Origin: Actinomucor elegans | Taxonomy: Eukaryota; Mucoromycota; Mucoromycetes; Mucorales; Mucoraceae | Assembly (NCBI GenBank): GCA_026027325.1 | Contig: JAMSLZ010000005.1 | Coordinates: forward strand, 1,240,001-1,304,000 | DNA: 64,000 bases | Direction: 5' to 3' | Position numbers and translations under genes: made by a program | Shown here: in pieces, positions 24,702-42,569 of the stretch | Position numbering within the stretch: the first letter of the stretch is position 1 | How the letters are laid out: each line of letters opens with the position of its first letter | The notes under the pieces: model-generated | Databases searched by the model: none | The model's input: the letters and a program-made list of their open reading frames with translations, nothing else | Told to the model about the DNA's origin: nothing

Positions 24702-26520
24702 ATGGCTTATACTTCTACCAACAGCAACTATCAATCATCTATTCCTGGCGTAGCTATCTTGGCTTCGGTCAATACAGATCAAGCTCAAATATTATCCCCA
24801 GAGGCACTTAAATTTATTGCCACTCTTCAAAGAAGCTTCAATCCAACCCGTAAAACATTATTGCAGAAGAGAAACCTTCGTCAGCAGGAAATTGATAGAG
24901 GAGTCTTGCCTGACTTTTTACCTGAAACCGCTTACATTCGTAACGATCCTAATTGGCGCGCTGCCAAACCTGCTCCAGGCTTACAAGATCGTCGTGTCGA
25001 AATCACTGGCCCCGTTGACCGTAAAATGGTGATTAACGCATTAAACTCTGATGCAATGACATACATGGCTGATTTTGAAGGTAAACACTACAGTATACTC
25101 TCTTGATTGCATGCATACTGATGTTTGTAATTATACAGATTCTACTGCTCCTACCTGGGATAATGTTTTAAACGGCCAAGTTAATCTTCGTGATGCTGTG
25201 AATGGTACTATCTCTTTTACTAATCCTGCTGGCAAGAAATACGAGTTAAAACGCCGTACAGCCACTCTTCTCGTCAGGTAAATATTCTTATACTTTTTTT
25301 TTCCATGTATGAGACTAACTAACGTTCTATAAAGACCTCGTGGATGGCACATGGTGGAAAAGCACGTCCTTGTAGATGGCGAACCCATGTCTGCTTCAAT
25401 CTTTGACTTTGGTCTCTTCTTTTTCCATAATGCCAAGAACCAAATCAAGAACGGCCTTGGTCCCTATTTCTACTTGCCCAAGATGGAGTCTCATTTGGAA
25501 GCAAGGTATGTAAATACTGTATTTATAAAAAAAAAACGATGTTATTCATCCTATTATCGTAATAGATTATGGAACGATATCTTCAATGCTTCTCAAGATA
25601 TGCTCAATATTCCTCGTGGTACAATCCGTGGTACTGTCTTGATCGAAACTATTTTGGCTGCCTTCGAGATGGATGAAATTATCTACGAACTTCGAGAACA
25701 TTCTTCTGGATTGAACTGTGGCCGTTGGGATTACATCTTTAGTTTCATCAAGAAATTCCGTCAACATCCTCAATTTGTTTTACCTGACCGTGCTGACGTA
25801 TCTATGACTGTTCCTTTCATGAGCGCATACGTAAATCTTTTGATTCAAACATGTCATAAGCGCGGTGTTCATGCTATGGGCGGTATGGCTGCTCAAATTC
25901 CTATCAAGAATGACGTCCAAGCCAATGAGGTCGCCATGAAGAAAGTACGTGCTGATAAACTACGCGAAGTCACTGCTGGCCACGACGGTACTTGGGTTGC
26001 CCATCCTGATTTGGTTAAAATCGCCTTGGAAATCTTTAACGAGCATATGCCACAACCCAACCAACTTCATGTGCGTCGTGAAGATGTTTCAGTGACTCAA
26101 AAGGATCTCCTCAACATCAACTTTGAAGGCAAGATCACTGAGCATGGTATTCGCGAAAATATTCAGATTGGTTTGGCTTACATGGAATCCTGGTTAAGAG
26201 GTGTAGGCTGTGTTCCTATTCATCATTTGATGGAAGATGCTGCTACATACGAAATCAGTCGTTCTCAACTCTGGCAATGGGCACATCATCAAGCTGTAAC
26301 TGCAGAGGGTAAAAAGATCACTGGTCAATACTGCTTGCAGATATTGGATGAAGAAGTTGAAAAGATCAAGAAGGAGATGGGTTCCAAATATGAGGCATCC
26401 AAATATGAAGCTGCCAAAAAGGCTTTTGCTACCAATGTAACGGGTGAACGCTATGATGACTTTGTCACCACTATGCTTTACGATGATATCCTCTCCATCA
26501 GCTCGAAGCCTCGCTTGTAA
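24702..26520 (+). CDS. MLS1: Malate synthase (glyoxylate cycle)
   Basis: Condenses acetyl-CoA with glyoxylate to malate, letting the fungus grow on fatty acids or two-carbon compounds. Exons 24702-25080, 25139-25277, 25335-25505 and 25566-26520 give 547 aa, the normal length of the malate synthase A type. The family signature [16 protein letters not shown] is complete. [10 protein letters not shown] supplies the conserved Arg and [10 protein letters not shown] the catalytic-base Asp. The C-terminus ends SSKPRL; PRL resembles but does not match the canonical SKL-type peroxisomal signal, so location could be peroxisomal or cytosolic. Confidence 0.96.
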
Positions 26521-29023
26521 AAAAAAAATTTAAATATATATACATATATGCATATAAAGGTAGATCAACATTGTATACATATTCCCTCTCGTATCTACCT
26601 TTTTTCTCTTTTCAAAAAATAAACTTGTAGCATTTTCTCTTACTAAAAGACATTCAGATTCAATTTTTCCTACACCTGCTGGGAATTACTTTAGCGTCAA
26701 AAGCTTGTAATATTTGTATATAACTGTTATGTTTTCAGTTTATCTATCAAAGAAACATAAAATTACATTCCTAATGATAGAAAAAAATATGAGAAAGTAC
26801 ACATTCTGCTTTAAAATAAGAAAAACAGAAACATGAAAAAAAAAGCTTAATGCAATATAAGTCATCAATTAGAAAGAATAAAAGTATACATATACATAGA
26901 ACAATGTCAAAGATCACTTCTTAAAAGCTCTTAGGGATTGGTTGTTGCGTGCCAGGGATTACAAACTTTATTCTTGTGTATAAGGCAGCGATGGATGACG
27001 GCGTATATCAGGGCCGTACTAAACAATGTCACACTTTTCCGAGCTACATGGATCGATATTATATTCTATTAAATGAGGGAAGGAGCTTCATCATACCATA
27101 ATGTTGGTAGGTTCGGCTTTTTGTGACCTCATTCAAGAAACACTTCTACCCTTTCGGGGTGCCATCAATGGCTCTCTTTCTTTCTCTGACAATTCTCAGA
27201 CCTCCATGCTCTTTCCTTCGACACCACTACCAGGTGTAGCTGCACATTGGTTTTCTAGCTCTACAAGACCCGAGGATTTTTTTTTTCTTCGGTTAAGCAT
27301 ATCCAGGATAGCTGGTAGGCTAACTTCTCTGTCTACCATTTTGGCTAGCGTTTGCTTGTGAATTCCGTATGGATCATAAAGATTCTTTCGAATCATATGC
27401 TCAATTGAATGCATATTTCAAGGAGTGAGCGCTTAGGCCTTCCTGAATGAGGCAGAACAGTTTTCCTACCGTATTCACTATACTCCATTATTACATTATT
27501 AATAGTTGAAGTTGGAATTGTCAAGTTCTTTTGAAATCTCGGTCTATTTCCATTTAGCACTAATGGCTAAACTGTAAATCATACCTCGAGCGAAATTGTC
27601 AAGTTCCTTTTCTTTTTTGTATTCGCTTTGGTCATAATACCTGAAAGTGTCCTATTTGATTCAATTTTATAATGTTTCTCTAGAAGAGCGTACAAAAGCG
27701 AATAATATTATATTTCTAAAAATCTGAGGCTCTAGCTGATTAATCAAATTAAGCACAGGTCCAACTATCATACGCTTAACGAGCAATTTTAGTACCTGTA
27801 CGAGTTCTTTTTTTCGATTTCGCGGGGCGTGTAGTTATTGGCAACAACCCATTAGTCGGTCTTTTTGTCTTTACAACGCCTCCTATAATATAACTCAGTG
27901 CTTCATAAAAGAAAACAGCATAGACTAACATTAGCTTAATACATAAAAAAAGTATAACTAATAATTATGTGCAATGAAATAAAAACAAGAATAAATACAT
28001 TAGCAATGACTGTACTAGTATTTAAAAATCGGATAAACCAAAGACCGTAAAAGAGGCATTTTAATAAAGGCGATAGCCAGATATTGAAATGCTCTGGATT
28101 TCAACTAAGTGTTAAAATAGGTGCGTATTGCTTCATTGATTCCATAGATGTTCGGTACTAATTAAAGTTCGTTGTGAGATAGGTAGATCCTAACAAAGCC
28201 AATAGTATCCAGCTAGGCAATGTGTTAAACATTATGATGTTGTGCAAGAACAAGTCATACTGGCAAAGTACACCAATTTATATACTGCTTGCTGAATAGT
28301 CGAAACTTATATCTATTTGAAGGAGATCTTCGAACTAGACGGACTGTTCTATACTAATATTGCCACCCGTTTCGAGACTGAATTTGCTAGAGGGTTTGAA
28401 GTTAGAGCGTTTACTTTACAGTGCGGGTTCATGAAAAGTATCCCGGTATGCATAGCTTTGGCGCCCTATATGATAACCAAAACACATTTGTTTCACATTT
28501 ATCCCGAATGTTGATATGCCTTGCTCGTGGTAAACCGTTATTTCACAATCATTTCCTGGAGGCTTTCGCTTAGATATAACAATTAAAACGGACGTGCTTT
28601 CAGCTTTAGATCCGAATCATTAAAGGCCAGTTTCCAAAGCTTCTGGCCTTTGTATTTAATGATTGGGTACACATATCCAATTAGTCTGTCGGATCTTTGG
28701 TACTTTACATATAGCCTTTTGACGCGTCTGTGGCGTTAAAACTATCCTGTTGCCGGCAACCTAGGATCCTTAAAGTGTAAAAGAACATGCTGCTAATAAT
28801 CCTATTCAAGACACGAGTAAATATTGGCTTCTATAATCAAGTTTTCATAGTAATTGAGCCCCTAATCGAAATGAATGTTTTCGACTACCGCCATTTATTT
28901 ATAAAATGAACTCTCGCAAACTGATCGACGGGCAAGAAATAGATTTTTTTTTTGTTCTTTCTTCCCTTCTTAATTTAACATATATTGTAGAGAAAGAAGG
29001 AATCTCCATAGACAATAGCGAAA
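26521..29023. other. Gene-free region of 2.5 kb
   Basis: No intact gene. On the minus strand 27196-27414 and neighbouring frames to about 26920 read like weakly coding DNA (DPYGIHKQTLAKMVDREVSL), but stops intervene and no family is recognised. An imperfect inverted repeat lies at 28615-28664. The GT49-like gene promoter has TTTATAAAA at about 28898. Confidence 0.4.
28615..28664. repeat. Imperfect inverted repeat (hairpin)
   Basis: Arms 28615-28630 (AATCATTAAAGGCCAG) and 28643-28664 are complementary over 16 bases, except that the right arm carries six extra bases. The loop is 12 bases. It could form a cruciform or an RNA hairpin; no function is known. Confidence 0.5.
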
Positions 29024-30404
29024 ATGGCATTACCAAAAGCAGTTAATTACTTTATTGTAGTTTATCTTGTATGTTCAATCTTGTATACATCTACATATCT
29101 TTTGGGGTTTAGAACAAACCCGTCCAAAAGAAATCTCGAATCAGGAATCAGTGTTGCTAGTTTACAACAACATTATCTTGGTAAACAAAGGGTAGAATGG
29201 AAAAACGCGTTAGGTAAATAGAAACTGTCACCAAGTTTTAACCAGTTAATTCTTAAACGATATTATTTTTTTTTACCAGATGAAGTTGTGGATTCAACAC
29301 CAGAAGACCTGGTATTAAGCAAAATATTTTCGGAAACGATGGGCCCATCCAAAGTTATTCCGTACTATTTCAAAGCAACCGAAAATTTCGATAATGAAGA
29401 AATCACCATTGCTACCTTGGTTACTTATAACAGATTCAAAGTGCTTAGTAGACTTGCTTCCCATTACAAAGGCCCTGTCTCTGTAGCTATTCACGTTAAT
29501 GATGACGAAACCAAGCAAAAGATCTTGACTGATCTCCATCAACTCTACAACGAAAATGAAGACTTGAGACGCTATGTTGATCTCCATCTGGTTGTGGACA
29601 AGTTTGACCGTCAGTTCAATATGTGGCGTAACGTCGCTAAGTTCTTTGCTCGTACAGACTATATCATGATGTTGGATGTCGACTTCTATCTTTGCACTGA
29701 CTTTAGAAAGTCTCTCAAGAAAGAGCCTCAATTGATGGAATTATTGCGATCTGGAAAAGGTGCTATTGTTGTACCTGCTTTCGAATATGTGGATGAAAAT
29801 GACGGTGAAGACTGGAATGATTTCCCAAAAACCAAGAAGGATCTTTTGGTCGATGTGAACGCAGAAAAACTTGATATGTTTCACAAAGGCTGGCTACGTG
29901 GCCACGGTTCAACAAATTATGCAAAATGGTATACTCAATCAAAGCCTTACAAGGTCACGGACTATAATTACTCGTACGAACCATATGTTATCTTCAAGAA
30001 AGAAGGAACACCTTGGTGTGATGAGCGTTTTGTTGGATACGGTGCTAATAAAGCTGCTTGCTTGTTTGAAATCTTCTTGGCTGGTATTGATTATTGGGTG
30101 CTTCCAAATGATTTCTTGATTCATCAGACTCACCATTACCCAGAAGATACAAGAGCAAAGGAAGTAAGTTGATCATCGAACTTGTTAATGATAATTACAC
30201 TAAAATGATCTATTCTAGCGTACATATAACAAGAAGCTGTACGATTACTATAGAGAAGAGACCTGTCTTCGTTATGCTCGTATCATGATTGCTGCTGATG
30301 AATGGGATACTCCAAAGGCTGCTAATCTCAAAAAAGAATGCGGTCGAATTCGTGGCTTCAATGATGTGATTCAAAAGGTCGCCACAGAGCACAACGAATT
30401 GTAG
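29024..30404 (+). CDS. LARGE-like glycosyltransferase (family 49 type), type II membrane protein
   Basis: Predicted Golgi glycosyltransferase. Exons 29024-29213, 29280-30163 and 30219-30404 give 419 aa. A signal anchor lies at residues 8-27 (YFIVVYLVCSILYTSTYLLG), followed by a short stem. The catalytic domain begins near ITIATLVTYNRF. The DxD metal-binding motif is MMLDVDFYLC, with the downstream conserved patch KEGTPWCDERFVGYGANKAA and a C-terminal HQTHHYPED. This arrangement is that of the LARGE C-terminal/B4GAT1 family, which in animals adds glucuronic acid or xylose to dystroglycan. Fungi lack dystroglycan, so the acceptor is unknown. It has its own promoter with a TATA-like element. Confidence 0.85.
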
Positions 30405-31928
30405 TGTTTGTACGCGTTTATCTTTTATATTCCCTTCTTATTTCAATATATATATATATATTTATAAAGCAATTTCGTTACTGTTTTATTCCTTAGTGCT
30501 TAACTAGAGGCTAAAGAAATCTAAAATACATATCAAGAACTAGATAAAAAAAAACTATAGATCCATACGATTTATTTGCATGTGGATATTGCTAGTTCAA
30601 CGGAAAATATACGAGAAATTGCATATCCAATGCTACGTTTCTTGCTAATTACTATGTACCTTACAGTCATCTCAGAAATTAGCAGTTTAGATCAATTTGA
30701 TGTTTCAATACTACAAAAAGTGCAGGGTGAAAGATAATAAATTTATCTACCACATGGCTCTTTGATAGCTCTGCAACGCAAGTCACAGATAGGGTTATAA
30801 AAGAAAATCAAAGGACAAATTCAAGAAAATCCAGAAAACTTTTATTTTGCGTAGACGCGCCTTAATCTACATAATAGATAAATAAATATAATTATAAATA
30901 CAGATGCAGCGATTCATTCTTCTAAACACGGAGTATTAATTCAATGAGTTATTTGAATCGAATTTGTTGGTAGATTTATTAACCATCAAGAATTATTGAA
31001 GTTAGTTTATCTGCAGCTATTAATAATATTCAGCGTAATTATTAGAGTATAATTTGATGATGATTCTAGCGGATAGATGTGGCTATTATTAACTGTCAGA
31101 TACAGCATTTGACTGAGATCAGTGAAGGGATATATATTAAATCAAGTTTACCTGAAATGCGTATAATTTATAACGAATCTCTAAAATAAAACATAATTTT
31201 TAACTTCAGTTAAATAATGATCCCGGTATAAGCAACATTTTTTTTGACTTGATTTAATGCAGATCTCTCTGTCAATCTTAGTTAAAAGTAGCATTGCTTA
31301 ATTGGTAGTTTATACGCTCAAAATAAATCATTGAATCTGATAAAAAGCCAATTTAGTCCCAATGTCTTTGTTATATGCAGTATCCTGTATGCATTTGCCA
31401 ATTTCAAATCTATTTGTCTTTCTTTTACATAATAAGACTCTTGGGCTGTTTTACTTTCGGATATCTCTTAGAGCTATTTTGAACCGACTTTTTTCATCAG
31501 TTTTATTAAATCAAAATTAATAATATTTAACTGGGAATAATGATAAATTTAGAAAGGATAAATGAGTTGGAGATTATTAAATAGAAAGCCACTGTTAAAC
31601 GATTTCCTTATTATTAACCTATTATGTATCTCTATGTATCGACTTCTGTAATTATCAAACTTGTTCGGTTATTCTGTATATTGACGTAACAAGTTCCGAT
31701 CAGTAAGCTAAAAAGTAAGGAGTTTAGTGGACTCAGCCTTGCTCGATGATCTGATAAGAATAAAGCAATATAATACAGCCAATGAGAGAGCTACAACGTT
31801 ATCAGATCTTTAATTATAGTGCAAGTCATTTGTTTATTGGTTTGTAGCAGTTAACCAGGGGATGCAGTAGTTTAAAGATAAAGAAACTAACAAACTAAGC
31901 TATTAGACTGATTATCAAATATTAATGG
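30405..31928. other. Gene-free region with repeat copies
   Basis: AT-rich and no coding sequence recognised. Short-repeat copies are seen at 31094-31130 (forward, partial) and 31262-31330 (reverse). Confidence 0.45.
31262..31330 (-). repeat. Short interspersed repeat copy (reverse)
   Basis: On the plus strand GATCTCTCTGTCAATCTTAG, then TAGCATTGCTTAATTGG, then TTTATACGCTCAAAATAAA, in the reverse-complement order of the family. Confidence 0.45.
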
Positions 31929-32151
31929 AATCCCCCGAGGCAAAGAAGCAGAGTCTCTTTTGTAAAAAACAAAGGCTGTTTCCAACGTTTGTTCTTTGAG
32001 TACTGCCTCGAAGGGGATTGAGTCCACTTGTGAAAACCGAAAAACAGGATTTCTGAGATAGTAATTGTACCAGAAAGAGACTGGAGCGACTTGGGTCGTT
32101 GCCTCACCATTTCTTTTTTCACCAGGGTTGTGAAAAAAGGAATGAGCGAGG
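31929..32151. other. Highly self-complementary segment, possible structured RNA or foldback element
   Basis: Two separate strong inverted repeats. Arms 31929-31942 and 32004-32019 pair over 14 bases with a two-base bulge. Arms 32102-32122 and 32130-32151 form a stem of about 20 bp around a 7-base loop (CAGGGTT). GC content is visibly higher than in surrounding DNA. It lies just 3' of the CCDC124-like gene, so it could be part of its 3' UTR, an independent ncRNA or a foldback transposon. It does not match any snRNA, SRP or RNase P motif I know. Confidence 0.45.
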
Positions 32152-32178
32152 GGGGTCTGAGTAGGAAGAACTTTGGTT

Positions 32179-32959
32179 TCAATAAGAAGTGACAGTCTTG
32201 GAGACCATCACATTATCAGAAACAGGAACATCAGCGGAAGATTCTTGTTCTTGGGATTCTTCTTCGTCTTCTTCCTCTTCTTCAGGCTCAGGTTCACCAT
32301 TAATCTTACGGTTAACCTCTTCAAGGGTAGAATTGTAAGAAACAACGTTGGTCTGATTGAAAGGGTTGTCGGGAGACTTTTGGAATTCCTTGTACATGAT
32401 TTCCTTCAATTGACTTAAGCGAAGACCAGGATATTGGGCTCTGAAGTTCTTGATTTCTCTTTCCTCAAACTCCTTCAAGGCGTTCTTGAAACGACGCTCG
32501 GGGTGCTTTTCAATGTCCTTTTCGGTGAGGATGGGCTTAGTCTTTCTAGAAGAAGGCTCTTCGTCGAAAAGCGTAGTAGGCGTAGCAGTTTTCTTGGTAA
32601 CAGTTTTCTCAGTAGCAAACAAGGACTTTTTGAGTGTATGATTAGGCTTGGGTGCCTTGGGTTTGCTCAAAGCCTTTTCTTCTTCGGCCTACAGAAATCA
32701 TCTTGGTAAATCATTTATTGTAACTTACAAATCAATAGCAACATACCAAAAGCCTTTGAATTTCTTGTTTCTTAAGTAATAAGGCTGCCTTCTTTTCAAC
32801 TTCAGCTTCTTTCTTATCATTTTTCTTAGCCCCCTTGGCCCACTTGGCACTCTCCTTTGCTTCTATGTCGGCTCTCTTTTGCTGCTCCTTCTCAGCTTTT
32901 GAAGAAGCCTTGCGGTTGTTTGCAGCCTCTACCTTGGTGTTTGTGCCTTTCTTTGCCAT
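32179..32959 (-). CDS. CCDC124/Lso2-family ribosome-associated coiled-coil protein
   Basis: Relative of human CCDC124 and yeast Lso2, which bind idle ribosomes and help their reactivation. Minus-strand exons 32747-32959 and 32179-32688 give 240 aa. The N-terminal 75 residues are a Lys/Ala/Glu-rich helix ending KKQEIQRLL then AEEEKAL, the ribosome-binding type of segment. The C-terminal domain has the family hallmarks HPERRFKNALKEFEE, LRLSQLKEIMYKEF and KSPDNPFNQ. An acidic tail of Glu and Asp follows that is absent from the human protein as I recall it. A TATATAAA box lies 72 bp upstream. Confidence 0.9.
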
Positions 32960-33030
32960 TTTGATTGTTCGAATTAAAAAGAATATATGTAGTAAGAAGA
33001 AAAATATTCTTATCAGATTTTAATCGAGCC

Positions 33031-33038
33031 TTTATATA
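33031..33038 (-). promoter_or_regulatory. TATA box of the CCDC124-like gene
   Basis: TATATAAA on the minus strand, 72 bases upstream of the start codon at 32959. Confidence 0.45.
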
Positions 33039-33858
33039 GTTTTAGATTCACTAACCGCAGCAGTGAGTTCGAATCTAGCCGCTTCGTTCCGCGTAGTAAA
33101 GATCTGATAAGAATTCAGTTTCATATTTAACTAAAGGAGCCTGAATGTCACTTTGGAATGTCTTTATGAATTACCCAAAGGCAGTTTTTCGTATTAAGAT
33201 CTTACAAGAGCTCTAATTATGTATTTACCTAAATGCTTTTCTACACTTGTATTAACATTGATTATTGAAAGGTTAGTTAGCCAGCTCAAAACAAAACGTC
33301 TTTTATTAAGAATATATAGAAGTTTTATTTAAAGATTCTATAATATCAAAACATAAGTTTTATATTATTATTCCTTATGAGTGACGATATACTGTTCATT
33401 TCTTTAATATTTGAATACTTATACACTATTAGTTGGTGAGGATTGAACTGGATTGAAAATCAACATAAAATACCCTTGAAATCGTACAATTCTATCTCTG
33501 TCGACAACTAACATAGATAAAACTTGGTAGTCCAGATAATATATATAATAATGTGTATGCTTCCCTCTAAAGTTACATTTATACATATATAATAAATACA
33601 AAAGTAGCTACACAAGTCCAATGATGCACCTTTTTTTTGCATTCTGGATCTAAATTATTCTTATTGAATTTTTACTAAACTTACATTAACCTGTGGATAA
33701 TTGAATTTTGTATAATAATCATTAAACATACAAGTCTAAAGTATGTGTTCGATATATCTTATATTGTGGTTGCTTTTTGGTTTCTAAAATTTACATGTGT
33801 AGGTTTAAAATGTTTTTTAAAATTAGAAACTAAAATTTGACGCAGCGTGCTGATCAGT

Positions 33859-33932
33859 TCGAGATTTCCACTAATCTCGGCTAAATGTCACATTTGATTA
33901 GTGGATCATGTTTATAATGAGCTACTGCATCT
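33859..33932 (-). repeat. Short interspersed repeat copy (reverse)
   Basis: Reverse-strand reading gives AGATGCAGTAGCTCATTATAA, split as AGATGCAGTAGC and TCATTATAA, then AATCAAATGTGACATTTAG and CCGAGATTAG, in family order. Confidence 0.5.
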
Positions 33933-34360
33933 TGTAAATTTTTAATTTGGCCGACAGGTTTACCTCGGAACAGATTAATCTTCCTTTAATCGAGTAAACG
34001 GTATGTTACAAAAAAGCTGTTGATGCTATTTGAGGTATGTAATAGTAAGCAAATTTTATTTTATTTTTTCCTAATTCGATCTAACTATTGGCTTCAATGT
34101 CAGTACACCACCACCATTACGCATTATAACTATAATAAAAAGCGTCAATTTAGTATCATATCCAAATTGCATGAAATAGATGGATCGGGGGTGCGGTATC
34201 CCAAAAAGAATTGGTACTGTCTGGGAGCCTCATCCTCCAAGGGTTTTCGGGGCACTGGTTTCATTACTTGTCTTTACGCACGTACATTAAACCAATTTTT
34301 TTTTTTTTTTTTTTTTTTTACTTTTCCATTCCTTTATCTCTTCCCTTTACTCCTAATACC

Positions 34361-39901
<5,541 letters not shown>

Positions 39902-41245
39902 TAAATCAATCAACCGAAGAATTCGAATTAAAATATATTATTTTGCATTTGCAACGCTTTATTTATAAGAATAGATTATATCTGGAACCGGATTTGCCCT
40001 CATTTAATCTTGTTTTTAGTGATAAATGACTATCAATATGCGAAAGGCGCTTTAATAAGATTGTGCAGAATTAGATATTTCATTGAAAAAGATAGCTTCG
40101 TAAATTTGTACGATTCAAGCAGTTATATACAATAATTTCTACATTAACACACTTTATATGCTGTCCAATATATAAGACCAGTAATGTTAGTTGATCATAG
40201 GTGATATTTTTAAAATGTCTCTCCATGCTTTGAAAATTTGGGCCTAGTCCAGAGTCACCTTGCGAATTTTCTTAATTCTTCCATCTTCACATGTTTCAAC
40301 TGATTATACTTCAATGTCATATATGAAACCTACTCTAGGCTTGAAATAAAGCATTGAAGCTACTTGTGACATTACTTAAATTAATCACTGCGATTATTAG
40401 TTTTTTTTTAGTGATTGGATATAAATTACATACATTTTATACTTCTTGATTTTAATAATCTATGGATCTCTCAATCTATCCCAGTGAAATGTCCCATTCG
40501 ATAGATGATATGTATTCAAAATGAACCACCGCATTAATTAAACATCGCCATTATTTCAATGAAGGAGGGTAAGTATATTTTACATTTTTGTAAGTAGCTG
40601 TAAACTGTATATTTCGAATGGCCTGCTTGATAGATCTTCCAATTTCTGACCATCGTGATGTGATATTAGCTCTCCATGTTATGCTTTTATTTTCAATTAA
40701 TTTTTTAAATGTCTTTTTCTCTTTATAACTTTCTAACGTAAAACATCCAAACTAAGTGTAATAATTTTCTTCCATGGGTGGAACAAATAACTAGGATGGC
40801 AGATTAAGCTAAGGGCGGAACCATACCACATCTTTTCGTCTTCGCTCCGGCAATATTTTTACTAGTTCTCAATTGTCAAATTGATCTGCAACATCTATCA
40901 AAAACTTAATAATGCTCTTAAGGTACATACCCAAAGAAAAAGCAGGCTCTTTTTCTTCCATACCACGGGTATACACCCTACCCTTAACTTATTGAAATAG
41001 TGCATATAAAACAGCAGGTCTCTACTAGTTAAAAAATGATCATTATAGTCTGATTTCGAAAGACTGTTTGATATCTAGTCATTATGCAAGGCGTTAGCTG
41101 GTATATTAATATAACACTATGGGTTGTTTTCTTTAGATCAAGTGCATATCTGAGTCCAGAACAATGAATATAACACAAATACATATTTTTCTTTATCGAG
41201 AGCACTTTTCTTTAAATTGTAAAAGGGAATAAATCTATGAATAAA
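39902..41245. other. Intergenic region with repeat copy
   Basis: No gene. A reverse copy of the short repeat lies at 40459-40536. Transcripts of the flanking genes end towards each other here. Confidence 0.45.
40459..40536 (-). repeat. Short interspersed repeat copy (reverse)
   Basis: Plus-strand blocks CTATGGATCTCTCAATCTAT, TGATATGTATTCAAAATGAA and CCACCGCAT. The reverse complement aligns with the 63699-63776 copy, including the GCGGTxGTTCATT start. Confidence 0.6.
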
Positions 41246-42569
41246 TTATTGCTGAGCGCATTGAACACCAGGACCGCCTTGTTGGTGGTCTTCATCATGA
41301 TCCTCGTCGTAAGCAGAGGCACCAGCTCTGCCTTGATAAGCTGTAGCATCCGTCAAGACAACATCTTCAATGTGTAAGCTACCAGTACTGGGTAAAGGTG
41401 CGCGGGGAGGCAAAACGGATTCGAGCTTCTTTAAGGTGTCTTCATCAGTCCAGTTAGCTTGAGGGAATTCGACAGTGAACTTGATAAAGAGATGGCCTCG
41501 ACTGTCAATACGATACATAGGCATACCTTCGTTTGGTACCACCTTGACCATATCAGGCTTGATAGCTTCACCAGGAATGACAGAAACAAGAAGGACGCGG
41601 TCATCCAAGTGGGGTATAGCGAATTGACCACCAGCCAAAGCAGTTAAAAGATCAATTTTAGCTTCGTAGTAAAGATCATCACCCTGGCGAGTGAAGCGAG
41701 GATGAGGCTTCTCATCTAAAGCAATGATAATATCACCAGGAATGATACCAGGTGCCTGATCTCCTTCACCAGAGAACGTAATTCTTTGACCATCACGCAT
41801 ACCGCGTTGGATATTGACTTCAAGAATTTTTCTATCACTCATAATTTTTCTACCAGAACAATGCTTACAGCGATCTTTCTCGTTAATAATCTCACCAAGA
41901 CCGCGACAAGTATCACAGGGCTGTTGAATTTGTTGAATAATATGACCCATCTGACGCATCATCATTCGGGAGCCTTGACCGTGACATGATCTACAGACCT
42001 GGACAGCACCCTCTTTACCACCTTTACCTTCACATTTGTCACAAAGTACATTCTTTTGGAGAGCAAGCTTGCTAACCTTTCCAACATATAAATCTTCGAG
42101 AGTGACCTTAAGCTGGTGCATCATGTCCTTACCCCGACGAGGCCCTTGAGGTCCACGACGACCGCCGCCCATACCTCCACCAAAGAAACCACCACCCATA
42201 CCACCTCCTCCACCGAATAATTGAGAAAACAAATCTTCAGCATTCATTCCACCGGGTCCACCTTGACCACTGAGTCCTTCCTCACCATATTGGTCGTACA
42301 CTTCTCTTTTCTCAGCATCAGAAAGGATCTCATAAGCATGAGAGATTTCTTTGAATTTGTCACCAGCATCAGGATTCTATAAAGGTATAAATGAGATGAG
42401 TCATCCAAGTATAATGAAGAGAAACTTTAGATTCAAAGATCTCTCAAATGATACCAACCTTGTCAGGGTGATACTTTAATGCAAGCTTTCTGTAGGCTTT
42501 CTTAAGTTCACCTTCAGATACATTAGGATCAACGCCCAAGATATCGTAGTATTTTGTGTCGGCAACCAT
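41246..42569 (-). CDS. YDJ1: Type I Hsp40 co-chaperone Ydj1
   Basis: Class A DnaJ protein that delivers clients to cytosolic Hsp70. Minus-strand exons 42459-42569 and 41246-42376 give 413 aa (yeast Ydj1 is 409). The J domain carries YHPDK (HPD at residues 34-36). A Gly/Phe-rich segment follows ([19 protein letters not shown]). Four zinc-binding repeats are [24 protein letters not shown] and CKHCSGRK; the last has Arg-Lys instead of x-Gly at its end. The protein ends CAQQ, a farnesylation box, so it is expected to be partly membrane-bound at the ER. It lies about 540 bp downstream of GET3 in the same orientation. Confidence 0.96.

Larger units (their letters stand above)
32960..34360. other. 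Intergenic region with repeat copy
   Basis: A TATA element for the upstream minus-strand gene at 33031-33038 and one reverse short-repeat copy at 33859-33932. A 22-base T run around 34299-34319 precedes the transporter start. No gene is recognised; frames at 34020-34585 overlap the transporter's leader and first intron. Confidence 0.45.

Noticed and set aside
27196..27414. 72-codon minus-strand frame
   Set aside because: Reads like coding DNA in part but is short, has no recognisable homologue from memory and neighbouring frames contain stops. Kept only as a note on the gap.
31922..32182. 86-codon minus-strand frame downstream of the CCDC124-like gene
   Set aside because: It overlaps the two inverted repeats and lacks any family features; structure explains the sequence better than coding.
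33060..33090. tRNA-like B box (GTTCGAATC)
   Set aside because: No matching A box, D arm or acceptor stem could be built around it on either strand.
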